DNA of 64,000 nt from Thauera aromatica_A (GTDB lineage: Bacteria > Pseudomonadota > Gammaproteobacteria > Burkholderiales > Rhodocyclaceae): the NCBI RefSeq assembly GCF_023093595.1, contig NZ_JALLIK010000101.1, forward strand, positions 40,075 to 104,074, read 5' to 3'. The translations under genes and the position numbers were made by a program. The notes below the pieces were generated by a model that saw nothing but the letters and a program-made list of their open reading frames with translations, was not told where the DNA came from and did not search any database. Shown piece by piece: positions 57,619-64,000 of the stretch. Position 1 is the stretch's first letter; every line of letters starts with the position of its first letter.

Positions 57619-59304
57619 TCAGAACGTGCGCTGGATCGTGAGCGACACGAAGTCGCGGTCGCCGTGGAAATTGTCATAGGACAGCTCGCCGGCCGGATTG
57701 ACGATCGAACCCGAGGAGCCGACGTAGTGGGTGTAGTTCAGCCCGCCCTGCCAGGTCTTGCGGTAGTCGGCCTTCACCCCGATGCTCAGGCTGCCGCCGT
57801 TCTCCGACGGGAACAGCACGCCATTGACCGAGGAGCGTCCGGCCAGGCCGTAGTTGACGCCGATCGGCACCTGCAGATCGAGCCCGGGCGCGACCTGGAA
57901 ATATTCCGGCGTGAACACGAACTGGATCGCGCTGGCTTCGCGGGTGGCATTCGGGTCGAGCGCGGCGCGGTTGTCGGTGACGCTGAGCACCCGGTTGTAG
58001 GCGAACTCGCCGACGAAGGCGGCCCCGTCCCACAGCGCATTGGCCGGCAACACACTGATCGCCGACAGGCTCAGATGCATCGTCTTGCCTTTCGGAAAGG
58101 TCGCATCGTCATCGTTGTCCGCCCCGCCCAGCCCGAGTGCGATGTTGCCCGAAGCGACCAGCGGCTGGTTCTCGCGCAACGACAGTTCGCCCGAGACGTT
58201 GGTCTCCCCCACCAGCGTGGCAAAGCTGGCGCCGATGGTGCGGATGTTCTCCGCATAGACGAGGACGTAGTCGCCATCGATGCCGCGCCCCGGATCGGCG
58301 TTCACGCCGGGCCGGATGTAGAACTGCGGCAGCTTGTCGTGGAACTGGGCGGCGTACAGCCCGTACTCGGTGTCGCCGGCACGGAACTTGACCTGAATAC
58401 CGCCCTGACCGGAGTCCTTCGCATCCATGTCGTCACCCCGGCGCAGCGTGCCGTTCGGCCCGAACGGCCCGTACAGGAACTCGCCGCCGGCGCCGGGGAA
58501 GTCGGCGAAGGCGAAGTAGCTGCCCGCCCCCGGCAGGCGCGAGTCGCGCCATTCGTACTGGTAATAGGCGCCGATCGAGACCTCGGGGCTGAGCTGCAGC
58601 TGCGCCGAGACCTGGCCGACCGGGCGCGCGACTTCCTTGAACTGCGAGTTCGGCACCGACAGCGCACGGGCCAGATCGAGCGGGGTCTGCGCGCCGGCGA
58701 TGCCGTTGGCGCCGAAGAACAGGGTCTCGCCGTAGAGCTGGGTGAAGCGCCCCGCCTTCAGGTTCAGGCCCTTGCCGGCGATCTCGGTGCGGCCATAGAC
58801 GAAGGCGTCGAGGAACTCCGCCTTGCGCCCGTGGAGCTTTTCGGTGGCGGTGGTGAATTCGTCGAAATCGGCCGAGCGCTGGTTGAGCGACCAGGCGTAA
58901 CGTTGGCTGCGGTCGTTCGATTCGTTGTACACCTGGTCGTACCAGGCGGCGCCGCTGACGCGGAAACCCATGTTGTTGCGGTAGCGCAGATCGAATTCGG
59001 AGAGCAGGTCGACCCGGTTCGAAATCAGGCCGCGGCTGAAATTGCGGTCGCCGTCGTTGGTGTTGATCTGCGCCCCCGCATCCGAGGCGGGACCGCGCCC
59101 GTCCGCCTCCTCGACCCGCCAGCTCGCGTTGTACTTGAGCGTGTTGTCCCAGCGCACCGACAGGTCGGAATTGCCCGTGTCGATGGTGAAGCCGAACGCC
59201 GCGCCTGAAATTGCCATGCCAGCGCAAACGGTGGCGACGGCCCTGCCGATCGGTGAAACCCGCGGTGCGAAACCGGGATCGAAACGGGACTGCTTGTCGT
59301 TCAT
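57619..59304 (-). CDS. DUF1302 outer-membrane beta-barrel protein
   Basis: 561-residue protein, N-terminal signal (VATVCAGMAISGAAFGF) then an all-beta sequence with alternating aromatics and a final QRTF ending in Phe, the outer-membrane insertion signal. Typical text: LSVRWDNTLKYNASWRVEEA and GVKADYRKTWQGGLNYTHYV. It may form the outer-membrane channel of the export or uptake system. ATG 59304 follows AAGGAGGA. First gene of the export operon and downstream of a sigma-54 promoter. Confidence 0.87.
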   Translation of the reverse strand: MNDKQSRFDPGFAPRVSPIGRAVATVCAGMAISGAAFGFTIDTGNSDLSVRWDNTLKYNASWRVEEADGRGPASDAGAQINTNDGDRNFSRGLISNRVDLLSEFDLRYRNNMGFRVSGAAWYDQVYNESNDRSQRYAWSLNQRSADFDEFTTATEKLHGRKAEFLDAFVYGRTEIAGKGLNLKAGRFTQLYGETLFFGANGIAGAQTPLDLARALSVPNSQFKEVARPVGQVSAQLQLSPEVSIGAYYQYEWRDSRLPGAGSYFAFADFPGAGGEFLYGPFGPNGTLRRGDDMDAKDSGQGGIQVKFRAGDTEYGLYAAQFHDKLPQFYIRPGVNADPGRGIDGDYVLVYAENIRTIGASFATLVGETNVSGELSLRENQPLVASGNIALGLGGADNDDDATFPKGKTMHLSLSAISVLPANALWDGAAFVGEFAYNRVLSVTDNRAALDPNATREASAIQFVFTPEYFQVAPGLDLQVPIGVNYGLAGRSSVNGVLFPSENGGSLSIGVKADYRKTWQGGLNYTHYVGSSGSIVNPAGELSYDNFHGDRDFVSLTIQRTF

Positions 59305-59463
59305 GTCTTCCTCCTTGAGCAAATATAATTGCGGCTTTTTTTCCTGCGCCCGGCTACGGCGGCAGGGTTATTGCAGAAGCGCTTCGAATGGCCGGGTCAA
59401 TGAACAATAGCCACCCGCTTTTAATCATTGTGTGAACTGATCTTCAGTTGCTTTGGATAAAAA

Positions 59464-59478
59464 GCATGGATCATGCCA
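59464..59478 (-). promoter_or_regulatory. Sigma-54 promoter of the export operon
   Basis: Minus strand TGGCATGATCCATGC followed by T, with GG and GC 10 nt apart; it differs from the consensus TGGCACG-N4-TTGC at two places. The likely start near 59452 leaves a leader of about 150 nt before DUF1302. Confidence 0.75.
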
Positions 59479-59541
59479 ATCATTTTTGTAATGCATTGAT
59501 GTTGCGGCGCGGAAGATGACTGCTCCTTCAAAAATGCGGGC

Positions 59542-59559
59542 TTGATTCGGATGACGCAA
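59542..59559 (-). promoter_or_regulatory. Putative activator site, proximal
   Basis: Minus strand TTGCGTCATCCGAATCAA, 64 bp upstream of the -24 element, with TTG/CAA ends. It shares TTG-N3-CATC and GAA with the site upstream of acsA, which lies 67 bp from its own promoter. Confidence 0.5.
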
Positions 59560-59604
59560 CACGCCTTGCGCAGTGCGGAAGAAAAGCGTTTTCTGCCTGC
59601 TTGA

Positions 59605-59620
59605 GAAATTCGTGAAAAAC
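59605..59620. promoter_or_regulatory. Putative activator site, distal copy
   Basis: GAAATTCGTGAAAAAC, 127 bp upstream of the -24 element, matching GAAATCGTGAAAAC at the acsA promoter (126 bp). It includes the dyad GTGAA-AAAC-TTCAC. The remaining 59305-59721 region has no gene. Confidence 0.5.
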
Positions 59621-59681
59621 TTCACCGAGAAGCTTGCTGGACTTCATATTTTTCGCGCTTCGCTTCAGGCTATCGTCGTAA

Positions 59682-59716
59682 GGATCCGCATCCTCTCCTA
59701 AGTGGCGTGCGGATCC
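59682..59716 (-). terminator. Inverted repeat after pchA
   Basis: GGATCCGCA (59682-59690) and TGCGGATCC (59708-59716) form a perfect 9-bp stem with a 17-nt loop, 6 nt past the aldehyde dehydrogenase stop. No long T run follows, so termination is only probable. Confidence 0.5.
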
Positions 59717-59721
59717 GGAAA

Positions 59722-61173
59722 TCAGAACGGGTAATTGCGTGCCGTGGTCTGCATCGTGATCCAGCGCAGCTCGGTGAAGGCGTCGACGCCGGCCTGGCCG
59801 CCGAAGCGGCCGTAGCCCGAATCCTTGACTCCGCCGAAGGGCATCTGCGCTTCGTCGTGGACGGTAGGTCCGTTGATGTGGCAGATCCCCGACTGGATGC
59901 GCGAGGCCACCTGCCAGGCACGGGCGAGGTCGCGCCCGAAGACCGCCGCGGCCAGCCCGAAGGGGTTGTCGTTGGCGCAGGCAACGGCCTCGTCGACGCC
60001 GCGCACGCGAACGATGCCCTTCACCGGGGCGAAGGTCTCCTCGTGGTAGATGCGCATCTCGGCGCTCACGTGATCGAGCAGGGTGGCGGGCATCAGGGTG
60101 CTGTCGGCTTTGCCGCCGCAGACCAGGGTGGCGCCCTTGGCCAGGGCGTCGTCGATCAGCGCGTTGCAGCGCTCGACCGTGCCCATGTCCACCACCGAGC
60201 CGAGTACCACCGGGCCCTGGCGCGGGTCGCCCAGCGGCAGGGCGCGGGCGCGGGCAGCGAGGCGTTCGACGAAGTCGTCGGCGACGGTGGCGTCCACGAT
60301 GATGCGCTCGGTCGACATGCAGATCTGCCCCGAGTTGGCGAAGGCGCCGAAAGTCGCCGCGGCCACCGCGGCATCCAGATCAGCGTCGTCGAGCACCACC
60401 AGCGGCGCCTTGCCGCCCAGCTCGAGCACCGCGGGCTTGAGGTACTTGGCGCAGGTCTGCGCGATCACGCGCCCGACCCGGGTCGAGCCGGTAAAGTTGA
60501 CCCGGCGCAGCGCGGGGTGGGCGACCATCGCTTCGACCACCGCACCGGCATCGGCCGGGGCGTTGGTGACGAAATTGACCACCCCGGGCGGCAGGCCGGC
60601 TTCCTGCAGCGCCTCGATGATCAGGCCGTGGGTGGCAGGGCACAGCTCCGAGCCTTTGAGCACGACGGTGTTGCCGCAGGCGAGCGGTGTGGCGATGGCG
60701 CGCACGCCGAGGATCACCGGTGCGTTCCACGGGGCGATGCCGAGCACCACGCCGGCCGGCTGGCGCACGGCCATCGCCACGTTGCCGGGCACGTCGGAAG
60801 GGATCAGCTCACCGTTGATCCGGGTGGTCAGCGACGCCGCTTCGAGCAGCATGCCGGCGGCCAGGTGGACGTTGAACCCGGCCCAGATCCCGGATGCGCC
60901 GGTTTCGGCGGCCATTGCCGCGGCGATGGCCTCGCCCTTGGCCTCGAGTGCGTGGGAAGCCTTCAGCAGCAGGGCGCGCCGTTCGCCCGGCCCCAGCGCG
61001 GCCCAGGCCGGAAACGCTGCGGCGGCGGCGTCGACCGCGGCGACTGCATCGGTCGCGGTGGCGGCCGGTGCGCGCGTGGCCACGCTGCGGTCGAGGGGAT
61101 TGCGGCGTTCGAAGGTGGCGCCGTTGGCGGCAGCGCGCGGCTCGCCACCGATCAGCATGTGGATGTCAGTCAT
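59722..61173 (-). CDS. pchA: p-Hydroxybenzaldehyde dehydrogenase (ALDH superfamily)
   Basis: 483-residue NAD(P) aldehyde dehydrogenase. LGIAPWNAPVILGVRAIA, ELGGKAPLVVLDDADLD with the general-base Glu, the nucleophilic Cys in FANSGQICMSTERI, and EETFAPVKGIVRV. The type is close to vanillin/4-hydroxybenzaldehyde dehydrogenases. It lies 113 bp after pchF in a pchC-X-F-A order, which fits oxidation of 4-hydroxybenzaldehyde from p-cresol to 4-hydroxybenzoate. Confidence 0.88.
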   Translation of the reverse strand: MTDIHMLIGGEPRAAANGATFERRNPLDRSVATRAPAATATDAVAAVDAAAAAFPAWAALGPGERRALLLKASHALEAKGEAIAAAMAAETGASGIWAGFNVHLAAGMLLEAASLTTRINGELIPSDVPGNVAMAVRQPAGVVLGIAPWNAPVILGVRAIATPLACGNTVVLKGSELCPATHGLIIEALQEAGLPPGVVNFVTNAPADAGAVVEAMVAHPALRRVNFTGSTRVGRVIAQTCAKYLKPAVLELGGKAPLVVLDDADLDAAVAAATFGAFANSGQICMSTERIIVDATVADDFVERLAARARALPLGDPRQGPVVLGSVVDMGTVERCNALIDDALAKGATLVCGGKADSTLMPATLLDHVSAEMRIYHEETFAPVKGIVRVRGVDEAVACANDNPFGLAAAVFGRDLARAWQVASRIQSGICHINGPTVHDEAQMPFGGVKDSGYGRFGGQAGVDAFTELRWITMQTTARNYPF

Positions 61174-61286
61174 GGTGTCTCACTCCTCGATCGTCGACCG
61201 CCGCCGCTCCCGCCACAGGGGCGGTACGGCCGGGGATCGCTGAAGGCGGTGGTTGCGGAAAGCGTGTTGTGGTGTCGTGCTCATGT

Positions 61287-62837
61287 TTACAGGCTGATCC
61301 CGCAGCGCCCCGGCGCGATGATGTTGTTCGGGTCGAGGGCGCGCTTGAGGCGGCGCTCGACGTCGCGCTTGACCGGGCCGTAGGTGGCGGCGACCTTTTC
61401 CGCGAACGCGGTGTTGGCGCGATAGACGCCGTAGCCTTCGCGGGCGAAGGCGTGGAGCAGTTCGTCGTAGCAGGCGTGGGCGTTGCGCGTCTGCTCGTCG
61501 TCGCTGCGGTCGAACAGCAGGTCGATGACGTGGTGCATGTCGCGCCAGCCGACGATGAACTCGCCGACGTAGTCGAAGCCATGCTTGGTGAGGATGTCCT
61601 TGGCCAGTTTCATCTGCTTCAGGGTCTCACTGCCCTTGGCCTGCGATACCGGGGCGAACCACACCGAACCGCCGCCTCCGCGCCAGTTGTAGAGGTCGAA
61701 CTCGCCGAGATTGGGCTTGCCTTTCATCAGATCGAAGCGGTACTGGGTGGCGCGCCCGCCTTCGTCCGCGGACTCGGTGACCAGCTTGCCGCCGGTGGCC
61801 GCGGCCACCGCCTCGATGATCTTCCAGTGGGCGTCGTTGGTCTCGGGGGTGCCGTAGAGCGCGGCATAGACGTTCCACGCGCCGATGTTGTGGTCCTTGC
61901 GGATGCGCTTGACTTCGTCGTCGGTGATCGCGCCCGGACCCGGGTGGTAGTCGGCGCGGTTGACCTTGGAGCAGGGTGCCTCCCACAGCGTGTGGGCGAT
62001 CACCACCGCGTTCGGGATCACCATCGCGATGCGCAGCGGACGCAGCGCGTCGACGATCTTGGTGATGTCGGTGTCTTCGGGGTACTGGATCAGGAAGGGG
62101 CGGTAGTCGGGCGGGGCGGGCATCAGCCACATCCCCATCTTGGTGACGACGCCGTAGTTCGACTGGGTGAAGATGCCGTCGAGGGTCGGCCCGTAGCCCC
62201 ACTTGAACACCTGCCAGGTGTTGGAATTGGGCATCGAGCCCATGCCGGTGCGCAGCACCTCGCCGTCGGCGAGCACCACCTCCATGCCGGACGAGAACAG
62301 GAAGTGCTCGCCGTAGGGGGTGTAGCCGACACCGCGGTCGACCATGTTGCCGAGCGGGCCGGCGATCACCGAGGGGGCGGGGCAGGAGAACCACAGCGGC
62401 AGCTTCTTCTCCTGCAGGTAGTCGTAGAGCTGCTGGTAGGTGACGCCGGGTTCGACCAGCGCGGTGCACAGCTCGGCGTCCACATCCAGGATGCGGTTCA
62501 TGCGGCGCAGATCGAGGACGAGCTGGCCGCGCTCGACCGGCGCCGCCGAGCCGTAGCCGAGGTTCTTGCCGGTGGAGATCGGGTACACCGGGATCCGGCG
62601 CTTGTTCAGGATGCGCATGATCGCCTGCACCTGCTCGACGCTGTCGGGCATCACAGCGGCCGAGGGCGCGTGCTGCTCGTCGGGGACCGGCATCATGATC
62701 TTGTTGTAGGGGGCGAGCTGCGGGGACTCGGCCAGGACGTGGGCGTCGCCGACGATGGCGCGGATCTCGGTGAGTGCCTTGTCGAAATCGCTCGCGCTGA
62801 CGCCCTTGGGCAGGAGGGTGCGCTTGGGTGTGCTCAT
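61287..62837 (-). CDS. pchF: 4-Cresol dehydrogenase (p-cresol methylhydroxylase) flavoprotein
   Basis: 516-residue FAD subunit, almost the length of Pseudomonas PchF (521). FAD fold PVYPISTGKNLGYGSAAP, cap with IGAWNVYAALYGTPE, and the probable FAD-linking tyrosine Tyr383 in GEFDLYNWRGGGGS, at the place of PCMH Tyr384. The C-terminus ends LDPNNIIAPGRCGISL. It oxidises p-cresol to a quinone methide hydrated to 4-hydroxybenzyl alcohol, then the aldehyde. ATG 62837 follows GGAGAAG. No signal peptide is seen although PCMH works in the periplasm. Confidence 0.92.
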   Translation of the reverse strand: MSTPKRTLLPKGVSASDFDKALTEIRAIVGDAHVLAESPQLAPYNKIMMPVPDEQHAPSAAVMPDSVEQVQAIMRILNKRRIPVYPISTGKNLGYGSAAPVERGQLVLDLRRMNRILDVDAELCTALVEPGVTYQQLYDYLQEKKLPLWFSCPAPSVIAGPLGNMVDRGVGYTPYGEHFLFSSGMEVVLADGEVLRTGMGSMPNSNTWQVFKWGYGPTLDGIFTQSNYGVVTKMGMWLMPAPPDYRPFLIQYPEDTDITKIVDALRPLRIAMVIPNAVVIAHTLWEAPCSKVNRADYHPGPGAITDDEVKRIRKDHNIGAWNVYAALYGTPETNDAHWKIIEAVAAATGGKLVTESADEGGRATQYRFDLMKGKPNLGEFDLYNWRGGGGSVWFAPVSQAKGSETLKQMKLAKDILTKHGFDYVGEFIVGWRDMHHVIDLLFDRSDDEQTRNAHACYDELLHAFAREGYGVYRANTAFAEKVAATYGPVKRDVERRLKRALDPNNIIAPGRCGISL

Positions 62838-62883
62838 TTCTTCTCCAGGATGCGGATGAGGTTGCGGGGTCGCGGGCAGCGCT

Positions 62884-63471
62884 TCAGAGCTGGATCAGGA
62901 AGGACGCCAGCGCGCCTTCTGCTGTAGTGATAGCGGCTGCAGGCCGGATGGAGGTAGGGGGCGCAATGCGTTCGCCGAGGGCGGCAAGGTAGAACTGCTC
63001 GACGTGTCGTGCCTGGCCATCCCCGGCTCCGTGCCAGGCGATCGGCTGTGGGTATCCGGTGGCGCTGCAGCAGTGACGTGTGGCGCCGGTGCTGCTGCGG
63101 TGATGGGCGCTGGCCAGCGAGTTCGCACCACGGCTGCCGGCTACGGCCTGGAAGATCACCGCGGCGGCATCGTCCATGATGCCGAGCAAGGGGGTCCCGG
63201 GCCGATGGTCGAGCAGGGCGCGAAGGTTGTCGATGTAACGCAGTTCGCTGCCGTCGGGCAGGTGCACGGCGGTGCGCAGGCCGGCGCTGCGGAACGCTTC
63301 TTCCAGCCGGTGGGTCAGCGCCGTTGCGGCGGGGAGGTCGCCCTGGCCGACCAGGACCAGCGGTGTGCGCCCGGCAGCGAGGTCCGGATTACCAAAGGAC
63401 AGCGCCGCCGGCGACAGCGCGGCGAGCGACACGCCGCCGCCGGCACGGCGGAAAAATTCACGTCGGTCCAT
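62884..63471 (-). CDS. Tat-signal PchX-like protein
   Basis: 195-residue protein starting MDRREFFRRAGGGVSLAAL, a twin-arginine signal. The body (RTPLVLVGQGDLPAATALTH, ELRYIDNLRALLDHRPGTPL, then an Ala-rich region ending FLIQL) has no recognised domain. It lies between pchC and pchF, the position of the uncharacterised pchX in Pseudomonas p-cresol operons. ATG 63471 follows AGGTGG; GTG 63480 is possible. Start is 9 bp after the pchC stop. Confidence 0.75.
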   Translation of the reverse strand: MDRREFFRRAGGGVSLAALSPAALSFGNPDLAAGRTPLVLVGQGDLPAATALTHRLEEAFRSAGLRTAVHLPDGSELRYIDNLRALLDHRPGTPLLGIMDDAAAVIFQAVAGSRGANSLASAHHRSSTGATRHCCSATGYPQPIAWHGAGDGQARHVEQFYLAALGERIAPPTSIRPAAAITTAEGALASFLIQL

Positions 63472-63480
63472 GGCGGCCAC

Positions 63481-63783
63481 CTATTTCTGGCCGCCGACCG
63501 GCGAGGCCGACACCCACTGGGCGACGCCGGCGAGGGCCTTGTCGTCGATTTCCGCAGCGCGGAAGCTGGGCATCGCGCGAAAGCCGTAGCGCACCACGTG
63601 CTCGATGTAGGCGGGCTGCAGCTGGCGACCGAGGATTGCCGGGCCGATGCCCTGGTCGTGGCAGTAGCTGCACACCTTGGCGTAGACCGGATTGTCGTGC
63701 TGGGCCGGGCCGTCCTGTGCGAGCGCGAGCTGCATCGCGCTCGCCGCGAGACAGGCGAGGGCGAGTTTCGAAACCGAATGCAT
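63481..63783 (-). CDS. pchC: 4-Cresol dehydrogenase cytochrome c subunit
   Basis: 100-residue cytochrome. Signal peptide MHSVSKLALACLAASAMQLA with cleavage after ALA leaves about 78 residues, like mature Pseudomonas PchC. Haem site CSYCH (Cys38, Cys41, His42) and axial Met in YGFRAMPSFR. ATG 63783 has AAAGGAGG 7 nt upstream. First gene of the p-cresol set, 37 nt after the predicted sigma-54 transcription start. Confidence 0.92.
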   Translation of the reverse strand: MHSVSKLALACLAASAMQLALAQDGPAQHDNPVYAKVCSYCHDQGIGPAILGRQLQPAYIEHVVRYGFRAMPSFRAAEIDDKALAGVAQWVSASPVGGQK

Positions 63784-63831
63784 TTGTCTCCTCCTTTGCT
63801 GGGATCGGGTGCTCCCTTGAAGAAGAACAAA

Positions 63832-63846
63832 GCAAGGCTCGGGCCA
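63832..63846 (-). promoter_or_regulatory. Sigma-54 promoter of pchC operon
   Basis: Minus strand TGGCCCGAGCCTTGC followed by T, GG and GC 10 nt apart, one mismatch from TGGCACG-N4-TTGC. Transcription start expected near 63820. Confidence 0.78.
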
Positions 63847-63871
63847 GGTTTGTTAAAAATACAAATGTACC

Positions 63872-63890
63872 GATAAAACAAATGTTTATC
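63872..63890. promoter_or_regulatory. Inverted repeat upstream of pchC promoter
   Basis: GATAAA (63872-63877) and TTTATC (63885-63890) flank 7 nt; the heptamer CAAATGT occurs twice (63862 and 63879). AT-rich in GC-rich surroundings, 26-45 bp upstream of the -24 element: a possible regulator or IHF site. Confidence 0.35.
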
Positions 63891-63903
63891 CTAAATCCGG
63901 CAG

Positions 63904-64000
63904 TTACCCCAGCCCATCTGCATGATCAGCCAGCAAACGGAGGGGGTTCGGTGGCCCGATGGCTGCCAGCGTGCGCTTGAGCTGCTCACAGCAGCGCATC
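63904..64000 (-). CDS. Possible C-terminal end of an unknown gene
   Basis: An open frame enters from the right edge and ends at TAA (63904-63906): MRCCEQLKRTLAAIGPPN then PLRLLADHADGLG. Only about 31 codons are visible and no family is recognised; it could be chance. Confidence 0.25.
   Translation of the reverse strand, partial: MRCCEQLKRTLAAIGPPNPLRLLADHADGLG

Noticed and set aside
59329..59346. Another GG-N10-GC arrangement close to the DUF1302 start on the minus strand
   Set aside because: Poor match outside GG/GC (AAAAAAAGCC between them); the element at 59464-59478 fits far better.

Overview
The window looks like a chromosome segment of a high-GC, facultatively anaerobic betaproteobacterium of the Rhodocyclales (Thauera / Azoarcus / Aromatoleum group). 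Three things point there. It carries the oxygen-independent ubiquinone genes ubiU and ubiV. It carries a class I PHA synthase and TRAP/TAXI uptake. Its 32.5-50.8 kb gene set matches the anaerobic p-ethylphenol / p-hydroxyacetophenone pathway described for Aromatoleum aromaticum. The assignment rests on gene content and recognised protein families; no database search was run.

Left part (1-18 kb), mostly housekeeping: ubiV (cut by the edge), ubiU, a sodium:solute symporter, a natural arginase-ornithine aminotransferase fusion, ubiB, argS, a SPOR-domain protein, dsbA, a TRAP permease with its TAXI receptor, a PIN-domain protein, phaC and an MBL-fold hydrolase. Middle part (18.3-28.5 kb): a leucine/isovalerate (liu) degradation cluster, namely isovaleryl-CoA dehydrogenase, a thiolase, both methylcrotonyl-CoA carboxylase subunits, methylglutaconyl-CoA hydratase and HMG-CoA lyase. 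Three small opposite-strand genes interrupt it. The start of liuD is preceded by 119-bp tandem repeats. From 28.6 to 32.4 kb lies an overlapping set of two DUF1289 proteins, an MBL hydrolase, an ABC exporter and a subtilisin-like protease; the last two resemble the QhpF/QhpE maturation pair of quinohemoprotein amine dehydrogenase.

Right part (32.5-64 kb), a catabolic island for 4-alkylphenols. A roughly 16-kb minus-strand array (48.7 to 32.5 kb) encodes an acetoacetyl-CoA-synthetase-like ligase (AcsA), a Tm-1-like protein, a three-subunit biotin-dependent carboxylase (XccABC type), a HAD phosphatase, a stand-alone VAO-family flavoprotein, two SDRs (one is Hped), a thiolase (TioL), a small monooxygenase-like protein, an MDR oxidoreductase and a flavocytochrome set (Tat-signal protein, flavoprotein, cytochrome c). 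Together these would hydroxylate the side chain of p-ethylphenol, oxidise the alcohol to p-hydroxyacetophenone, carboxylate it, activate it with CoA and thiolyse it to p-hydroxybenzoyl-CoA plus acetyl-CoA. A divergent XylR/DmpR-type sigma-54 activator (EtpR) sits at 49-50.8 kb. Next come a membrane protein of unknown function and a minus-strand export/envelope operon (DUF1302, DUF1329, YCF48-like, MMPL/RND, UspA). At the right end is a p-cresol set, pchC-pchX-pchF-pchA.

Regulation can be read from the DNA. Good -24/-12 (sigma-54) promoters precede acsA, the DUF1302 export operon and the pchC operon. The first two also share two similar upstream motifs at nearly identical distances, which suggests that one activator, EtpR, drives both catabolism and export. 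No tRNA, rRNA, CRISPR array or insertion sequence was recognised.
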